Both the position numbers and the translations under genes were made by a program. The notes under the pieces are model-generated. The model was given only the letters and a program-made list of their open reading frames with translations. It ran no database searches and was not told the origin of the DNA. A stretch of DNA of 64,000 bases from positions 1 through 64,000 of the forward strand of contig VTPC01000660.1 of assembly GCA_011009095.1 (NCBI GenBank), read 5' to 3'. Below, in pieces: positions 56,931-64,000 of the stretch (position 1 is the stretch's first letter; every line of letters begins with the position of its first letter). The stretch comes from Ignelater luminosus (taxonomy: Eukaryota; Arthropoda; Insecta; Coleoptera; Elateridae).

Positions 56931-59275
56931 CCTAGGGCGAAAGAATGTCACCATGACGATGGAGATTGCTACAATAGCAATACATAAGAAATATATGAAT
57001 TATATAAATGGTTAATAGACTCATGTTGGTACAGAAAATATTTTACGCACCTCAAACGTGAAATGCTTTTTTTGGTCCTCAGTCCAACATTTTATGCTTT
57101 TGGTACATAATTATTTCGAAATTAGTGAAGATAAGGGCGTCAAGCAATAATAACAATGGGCACTAATAATGCTAGATTTGGCCTAAATCACGTCTGCTAC
57201 TACATTTAGATTTACTAGAATATTTGAAGTTGTTTTCTGGACAATAATAGCAAAATTCTGAAGAACAAAAAAAGTTACTACATTTTGCACTCCTATACAA
57301 CTTTTTCAAATTGCATTCTGCGGTGCTTCAATGTCTACGAAGTCAAAAGCAGTGTTCTGCAAATTTTTATATTAAGAATGTCAAAAATTACTTTTTGACG
57401 GTAAGAGATAATTAGGAAATGGCAAAATTTGCAAAGTACACCTTTACCTTTCGTCTCTACAGGTCCCAGAACTACTGCGCAAGATTTGTTTCCGTCAACG
57501 AAAAATCAAGCAACCCAAAACAAGATCCGGGTGATTTTTGGACACTTATGCCATAGAGAAGATTTTCTCTGAATGCTATGTTAAAGCGAAGTCTGAGACA
57601 TTCATCTCTTACCTTTTACAAGATACTTTCGGTATTTGAGGCATAATCTTCTCAAGGATCCTAAATTGCTCATAACGAACGAAACGTTGCTCGGTCCTAC
57701 AAGCTACTTGCTCTATCACAAACCATTATACTACATATCTGCTTCAGAACGGTTTTGGAGAAAAAATGGGGCTGTATATGGAGAGTTACTTCTCCTGGAT
57801 CGTTTGTTTGAGTCATCTTGGTTTTCACCACACGAAGCAAATAATTGTGTAGAATCGTAACTTTGATGTTTGCAGAACCTTTCCAAGTCAATATTTGGAA
57901 ATATTCAGTCCCGATGCATTACCTACAAGAATCAAGGTGATCTTAACTAAGTACAGACAGTGTGCGTATTGCTTGAGTTCGATTGGTATGCTCTGGTTCT
58001 AGCCAAGATCCTACTAAAATTCGTCTTTTTATGGTGTAGTCTTATTGACCTTTCTTCTTTTTATTATTCGATTCCACTAGCGAGAGTTATACTGATGATG
58101 ATGATGATGATGATGATAGAAAATGCAAACAGCAGGATGATGTTCTTTATAAGCTGGAAGGTCGCAGGTTGTTTCTTAATGCACAAATACGTAAACTGCT
58201 CTCAAAAACAAGATGAACATCATGGATAGTAGACCAGACGCAGATCATCCACTAATACTTGTAGCTGGTGAGAATCGTTATGTGGATATTCTGATCCTAT
58301 ATAACCTTAGATGATTAAAAACTGAATTTATGGAAACCGTTTCACAGCAGAAGTTTTGATGACTAGACTACAAAAGTAGGTAAGGTAGATAAGGATCTTC
58401 AGAGAATATGGAGAGAGCTAAATATCAAAAACGCAAAATATAGAAAAACAATTCGATCAACAATGTTTTTATCTGGGAGGTGGGCGCGAAACAATCTGAT
58501 GCATGCAGACGCTCAATAACTTAGCTGCGAGCATTGGATTCATAGAAAATTATTTCTACGTTACAAGGTATCTTTATGCAATAGTAAACAGTTAAGCAAC
58601 TACAAATATTTAGGGTGAGAGGATAAATCAAGATTTTTTTTGGTTGTGCTCGTTTTCTTTTCTTCAGTGATCTTCATTACTTCTAGTTGTTATGCCTGTA
58701 CTAAACGATTTTTGTTTTGTTTGTGAAAACTAGCTCGGTACATTTTTAGGATTTTAAAATTCAATCTAATTTGCGTTTTTTTGAATTTTTACGCATTTTT
58801 TTATTTTGTACAGAAGTGGCAAGTTATTATTATTTAATTTAACTGAAAGCCTTTTGTTTCTATTCCAGAAAAAATGAATGCTTTTATTTTTTTTCTTTCT
58901 TTTGTTACTGCGCGTAACATTGAATCATAGATGCACTCGGATAGAACAATTGCAATGCGTAACTAAATTATTGCTTTCAAGGGTTGCTTTTAAAATTTAA
59001 AATAAAAACAACACGCTGTTATGTTCAACACTGTAAACGTTAATACATTGTCAAAACCGCTTTTAAATTCTCTTGAGATTTTTACGATAATTAAATTCAA
59101 TTTCCCTTTTTTTGACAGAGATATTTGACCCAAATAAAAAATTTAAAAAATTTCCCGTTAATATTAAGCCTTTAATAAAGTTAAAACAACTTGCCCATAA
59201 TCTTTTCCTGCCTTCGTGATTTTTTAAAACGACTTCTTTCCCTAGTTTACCTTTGAAATTTACATAATCATTTTG
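56931..59275. other. Stretch without recognisable gene
   Basis: From 57400 to 58600 composition is balanced, but frames on both strands (74 and 64 codons at 57636-57891, 89 at 57960-58229) lack motifs. AT-rich afterwards. Confidence 0.4.
58093..58117. repeat. Trinucleotide microsatellite (GAT)8
   Basis: Eight uninterrupted gat units, the purest simple repeat in the window. Confidence 0.95.
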
Positions 59276-59402
59276 TTTATATAAACTGCAACAGCGATTG
59301 CATTTCTGCGATCATACTAAAACTAAAGCAGTCGAGTTGTAAACTTAAGTTTGCCAACCTGACGGAGGAAAACCGAGAAATTACATGAAGCCAAGTGCTA
59401 GG
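59276..59402 (+). promoter_or_regulatory. Possible promoter with short first exon
   Basis: tatataaac is followed about 30 bases later by gatcatac, an initiator-like site. Around 80 bases on, ttacatgaagccaagtgctag is directly followed by a donor-like gtaaatg, so a first exon encoding MKPSA would be possible. The stretch is less AT-rich than its flanks. Nothing downstream supports it. Confidence 0.18.
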
Positions 59403-60930
59403 TAAATGTATATTTTATCGAGCAAAGCAATCTAGCAAATTCAATTAGTTGAAGATTAGTTGTAGCGAGCCCTAGAATTTCAGATTAGGTCTATACATTG
59501 GCTTTCCTGCGCTAATTTCATATTCTCGATGGAAAATTAAATTGCGTTACTATATTTTGTGTTATGTTACTATAACTTAACTTATGTAGTGGTGGTGCAC
59601 ATTGCGAGGTGTATGTACTATAATGTGCATACAAGGATGACCTGCCAAAAATCTCCTTGAACTTTTTAAAAGTCGCGTTATTTCCGTTTTTATCCTTTTC
59701 GCTTAAAAAAAATAAAAATTCAGAATAAAATCTTTAAAAATAATATAATTTAATTGAGGTGACAACGCGTCTCTTGTAAATTGAGTGACTCGCATTTTTT
59801 AAAACAACAGTCAATTAGTCAGTGACTGTCCGAGTCGTTATTTTAACTAAAGTAAACGGTTTCGACGGTCCTCGTTAAAATAATTTTGAGGATTTTCGTT
59901 GTATATTTTTGTCCTGGTTTTAAACGAAAATTAGGATGTACACTTAATATTTATTTTTCTCCTCAACAGGTGATCGGATAAAATAACATTTTCAATATAC
60001 GATTACAATCTCCTGTAGGCCTAATCTCAAATTTTAATTTATCGTCTATATTATAATGTAGCAATAAAACATTGCGCAGACCTATGTATTTATTACCGTC
60101 ATTAAATTTTAAAACTAAATACCTGGTTGACAAAAATATCAGCATTTATAGGCCATTACAGGAGGGTTTTTATCATCATGTATTTTAATTACAAAATATC
60201 TTGTACGAGCAATTTATATGTAAACTAATCGATGAGTTATTAAAATGCAAGCCCACGTCTTTGCTTTTTTACATGCAAACACGTTTTACTTAATTTTAAT
60301 AACAATAATAATAATCACGTCTTTTTATAAAAGAGCAACTTAATCTTATAATGTACATCTACGTTGCTGTATATTTATTGCGTTATATTAGTGTATACAG
60401 CGAGTTTCTCTTGACGGACAACTTTTGTTATTATGATAATGTTATTAAAAAATAGGTCCCGGATGAAGTTTTTAATTATTACCCGTGATAAATTGTTTTT
60501 AGATGCGAATCTTCCAAACTGAAAGCGAAACTTTCCAGGATTTGAATTTTTCATTTGATGGAAAATTAAATAAATAAATTTTATTCTTTATGAGCTAGAA
60601 ATTTCTAAAGGAAGAAATTTGAGTTGACTCCAACTGCCTAGATGAAGTTGTGCGATATTAAGTATTCTGTAATGTAAATTTGTCAAACCAACAAAAGCAC
60701 AATTTACAAATTATAAATGATACAGCGCATAGGTTTTACACGGATTTCTCAAATCTTGTAAGAAGAATTTATTTTTATAAAGTTTCTACAATCATTTATG
60801 TTCATTTTCATGGTATTGATATTTTCTAAACTATGCGAATACAAACTGGTATTCTTGCACAATAATTTTTAATAATTTAATTCTATTTCAAGATTCACAA
60901 AAATTGAATATTTTTGTTTTTCTATATTTA
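59403..60930. other. AT-rich stretch without recognisable gene
   Basis: Low-complexity A/T sequence, no coding motif. Confidence 0.5.
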
Positions 60931-60992
60931 TTAGGCGTTCCACAGGGATCAATAGCTGGTCCGCTACTATTTTTTCTTTCTTTCTGTAATTA
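60931..60992 (+). mobile_element. Tiny LINE reverse transcriptase fragment
   Basis: Reads GVPQGSIAGPLLFFL, a near-exact match to the GVPQGSILGPLLF motif of Jockey/CR1-type reverse transcriptases. Sequence on either side is AT-rich and shows no further domain, so only this shard is certain. Confidence 0.65.
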
Positions 60993-61417
60993 TTTTCATT
61001 GTCTTATTTATGTTTCATTTTACCCACATTGTTTGTTGAATGTAAACAATGTAATTTTTGCATTTTTTTGATGTTCTTATTTAGATGTTTCTGCCTTTCT
61101 TGAAAGCAATAGTCAAAAATCAGAACTTTATTCTTTTCGCTTTATTATTATTTATATTAAATGTTAGATTTTGTCGATCTTGATGATCTAATTTTAAAAT
61201 ATTTTTGGTTTTCATCTGTTTACATTATGCCAATTGATGCTAAATATTATCGACGTAGACAATCATCATCTGGTTACGATCAAACTGAAACCTTTATCTT
61301 GGTTTATATTGAGAAGATACGAACCAATAGTTATGAACCTGCAAATCACAGTACAAGTACATTTGGAAATACTCACCTGCCCTTGTTGATCCCCAAACCT
61401 TAGTTCGTTCTTATATA

Positions 61418-61979
61418 CAAGGTGAGTCGGGAGGATCGCACCAAACTCCAGGAGTGTATGGTACATGTAAAGATCGTAAAAAAAACTTCAATGTTGTTAT
61501 ACGATTTTAATTTCTTTTCAAGTTATATATATTAAATATTAATTATAGCGTTCCTGTAGTAAGTTTTCAAAAATACCCCCATTGACCTCTTAACATTTTC
61601 TGCTTCGTCTAAAAAGATCACCCGTTGCTTTCCTGATTGCTTCATGTCTTTCTTTGATATCAGCTGCAGTATTTCTAATGCGTTGAATTAGTGCATTTCG
61701 AGTGTCAACTTTAACTTTGTATACTTCATCTTTGAACCAGCGCCATAAACAATAGTCTAATGGTGCGAGGTCTGGAGATCTTGGAGAACAAATACTAACG
61801 CGAAAACAAACGAAAATCGGGATCATTTATTACAACACTAGGTTAAAACAAAATTTTGTAATAACGCTATAACTTGAAAACAAATGAAAATCAGATAACA
61901 ACATATGAGTTTTCTTTTATTATTTTTGCATGTACTATACATTCCTGGAGTTTGGTGCGATTCTCCCGACTCACTTTTT
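61418..61979 (-). mobile_element. 562-bp Tc1/mariner deletion derivative with ~46-bp TIRs
   Basis: The left arm gtgagtcgggaggatcgcac, continuing caaactccaggagtgtatgg, and the right arm (inverse of gtgagtcgggagaatcgcac and caaactccaggaatgtatag) match at 43 of 46 positions. TA borders are at 61416-61417 and 61980-61981. The interior holds only the C-terminal end of a transposase on the minus strand. High arm identity points to fairly recent activity of the family. Confidence 0.9.
61590..61775 (-). pseudogene. mariner-like transposase C-terminal fragment
   Basis: Reads SPDLAPLDYCLWRWFKDEVY, which includes the third catalytic Asp in the SPDLAP.D context, then VDTRNALIQRIRNTAADIKE and a tail DLFRRSRKC. 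The order fits the C-terminal part of insect mariner-like transposases. The DNA-binding part and first two acidic residues are gone; the 5' end of the frame runs into unrelated sequence. Confidence 0.8.
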
Positions 61980-63559
61980 TATATCAGCTTGTCTGTTCTG
62001 TATCATTAGAAAACACGCATCTGTTTTGTTTTCTGTATCCATGAATCATAACAACTAGATTGTTTCTTAGAGTCTCAGGAACGGTCAATTTAAGTCACCT
62101 TAGTATTGGAAGCCTGTAAAGCCTTTCCTTGCTAACAACAGAAAATGTAAAATGTAATGTCGCAGAAAGCAGCATTAAGATACAAGTACAGAAGTGATTG
62201 CTTTTTGCAGTTTTTTGTTTTACATTTTTGCTTACTTCCCATTTGTCATAAACCCTCACCGATGCTTCTAACATTTATTTCTTATAATGAGATGATGAGA
62301 GAGTCTCTCTCTTTACGATCTCTAGCAAAAATTCTTATCACTTACTGAAATAAACTTTATTTACTTTAATTCTACTCTGATAGATTTTAAGTGATGCATT
62401 TTTGTACTAAATATATATATACTGCTATGGTTTTTATAGAGCATAGGTTAGATTAAAAAAAGTCAGTTAAAGATCATAAGTTAATAACATCGATATTTAT
62501 TTAATTACAAATTACCCCCAAAGGGTCTCATTTAAAGCAATTACAACGCGCATAAATGTTGTTGCCTCATGTTGGGCGTCAATTTTTGGAAATTGCTATT
62601 ATTGATTTAAAATCTCTCAATAGTCTATTTCCATAACCTATAAAAATCACCATAACAATCGTTTCTTCTCCGTGTAATGGGAGTAATAAAGCAATTAAAA
62701 AGTTTGAACGTTTAATATTTCCTGATAGCACATCACTCTCCATAGGTCAAAACATGTAAGTTCAGTCTGAACCGATCCACTAATTAAAATAAAGTAGATG
62801 AAACTAGAAACAAATGAGATATATTTGGGGCAAATCCAAAAGACTCTATTTGCCCTAAAAGTTTTATCAATAATGAAATCCTGAAAAACCCAATGAGATC
62901 CCTAAAAGGTCAAAACAGATCCGTCTGTCAGGGCTACGTTTTACAATTCTCACATATTTAGAATTTTTGGAGTAGATTATATGAGTTTTTGATTGTTATT
63001 AGATTGCATTGTTATAACAACTTTGAAAGGCCCGTCAATAGGGATAAACAGTAACCCAACTTTCTCGACTTTAGAGAAAAAGGCTTGAACTACCCAAAGA
63101 ACAAAAATGACACGATAAACTTGATTGATCGAAAATTCCTAATTAACCAGAGAGATCTGGTGTGACTTAGAGGTAAACTTTAAACAAGGCTCAACAATGA
63201 TTCTATCTAAAAGCTCAGATTGTGCAAGGTATTTTGTGCAAGATTCACACTACTAGGGATTTAGAGACAGGTCAGTCAGCGAAGAAGGTGAAGGAGTTAC
63301 ATTTTCCAAAAATTTGATTAACTCTAAAATCAATTCACAATCAGAAGAATTAGATGTGAGTTCAGAAAACTGAAAGACATTTCAAAAACCTATACTAAGG
63401 CCCTACCTAGACGAGTTTAGGTTTTGATGTCGAGACTAGTAATGTATGCATGTAATCACTTATTAGTGGAATTTTATTCTTGATTCATGAATTCTGATCT
63501 GTCACCAACTTGTCTTATATAGTAATTTGAAAAGCAAAAGGAATTATTAAACACATTGT
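61980..63559. other. Stretch without recognisable gene
   Basis: Balanced to AT-rich. From 62750 to 63480 the composition resembles decayed coding sequence, but no domain could be named on either strand. Confidence 0.4.
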
Positions 63560-63960
63560 ATTGTTCTATACCTTTTCAAGCTTAAATTGAACTAGTCAGA
63601 TTAGACTCAATCTGAAGTTGATTGATCTTAATTTGAAATTGTCCCAATATGAACTTCAAAAGGTCTAATCAGGTCGATTGCAGATCTGATACGTAGAACC
63701 TTTTTTGTAACCCTCGAAACTTACAAATTCTGGCTAGCTGCACATTGTAATAGTTCTTACCCGGCACGTATGCCCACCTCTCACCTATATCTTTTCGATT
63801 TCAAATTTGGATCAATCAATTTTAAATTGAGGCCACTCTGAACTTGATGTAAAATCGACTAGTCTCAATTTGAAGTTTTGGTCTTAATTAGTAGTTGAAT
63901 AGTCCCAATTTGAAATTGATTGGTCTCAATTTAAATTTGAGAAGGTATATATAGACGAAT
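63560..63960 (+). repeat. Irregular array of TCTCAATTTGAA-like motif
   Basis: Variants tcaatctgaagttgat, cttaatttgaaattgtc, tcaattttaaattgagg, agtctcaatttgaagttttgg, cccaatttgaaattgattgg and tctcaatttaaatttga recur about every 20-40 bases in two clusters (63590-63660 and 63810-63945). No strict period. May be a decayed minisatellite. Confidence 0.6.
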
Positions 63961-64000
63961 GAGTAGTTTCTAGGATGTGCCCAATAATTCGTTTTGCTTC

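Noticed and set aside
62750-63480. Possible decayed retroelement or gene
   Set aside because: Composition suggests old coding sequence, yet no motif on either strand supports a family.

Overview
The window looks like AT-rich, intron- or intergenic-type nuclear DNA of an insect (arthropod). Every recognisable protein is a transposable-element protein of families common in insects: mariner and Tc1, PIF/Harbinger, hAT, MULE, and RTE-like LINEs. There are many terminal-inverted-repeat (TIR) miniature elements and a tRNA-derived SINE. No bacterial signatures, rRNA, tRNA gene, CRISPR array or complete host gene was found. The order of insect cannot be fixed from this sequence; a large, repeat-rich genome such as a beetle or hemipteran would fit.

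Layout. 1-2.4 kb: AT-rich, no gene. 2.4-5.7 kb: a decayed MULE with minisatellite-like TIRs sits inside a dispersed repeat, followed by an antisense RTE-like LINE and a second, uninterrupted copy of that repeat. 8-14 kb: a GGCCACC-type repeat, two MITEs (9181-9587, 10894-11171), an hAT remnant and a PIF/Harbinger deletion derivative with intact ends. 16.6 kb: a possible host exon. 18.3 kb: a SINE. 20.9-22.5 kb: a mariner split by a second mariner. 25.7-29.8 kb: a GGCCACC-type repeat array carrying a mariner, a small MITE and another Tc1/mariner element. 30.4-31.1 kb and 32.7-33 kb: degraded Tc1/mariner and LINE pieces. 37-37.9 kb: an unusual GC-rich island. 38-39.6 kb: two same-family long-TIR elements flanking a third inverted-repeat unit. 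41.6-42.7 kb: a Tc1 with roughly 100-bp TIRs. 43.4-44.2 and 47.9-49.1 kb: more GGCCACC-type repeats and SINE-like copies. 54-56 kb: candidate host coding exons on the minus strand. 56.7 kb: a second copy of the 48.9-kb repeat. 61.4-62 kb: a 560-bp mariner-type deletion derivative. 63.6-64 kb: an array of a TCTCAATTTGAA-like motif.

Most of the transposases are on the minus strand, deleted or frameshifted, and could only have moved with help from intact copies elsewhere. The best candidates for unannotated host function are the splice-consistent exon pair at 54.0-54.6 kb, the open frame at 55.7-56.0 kb, the exon-like block at 16.6 kb and the GC-rich island at 37 kb. None matches a family I can name. 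No new biological system is demonstrated; the firmest novelty is in element structure (nested mariners, MULE with its empty-site copy, long-TIR families).
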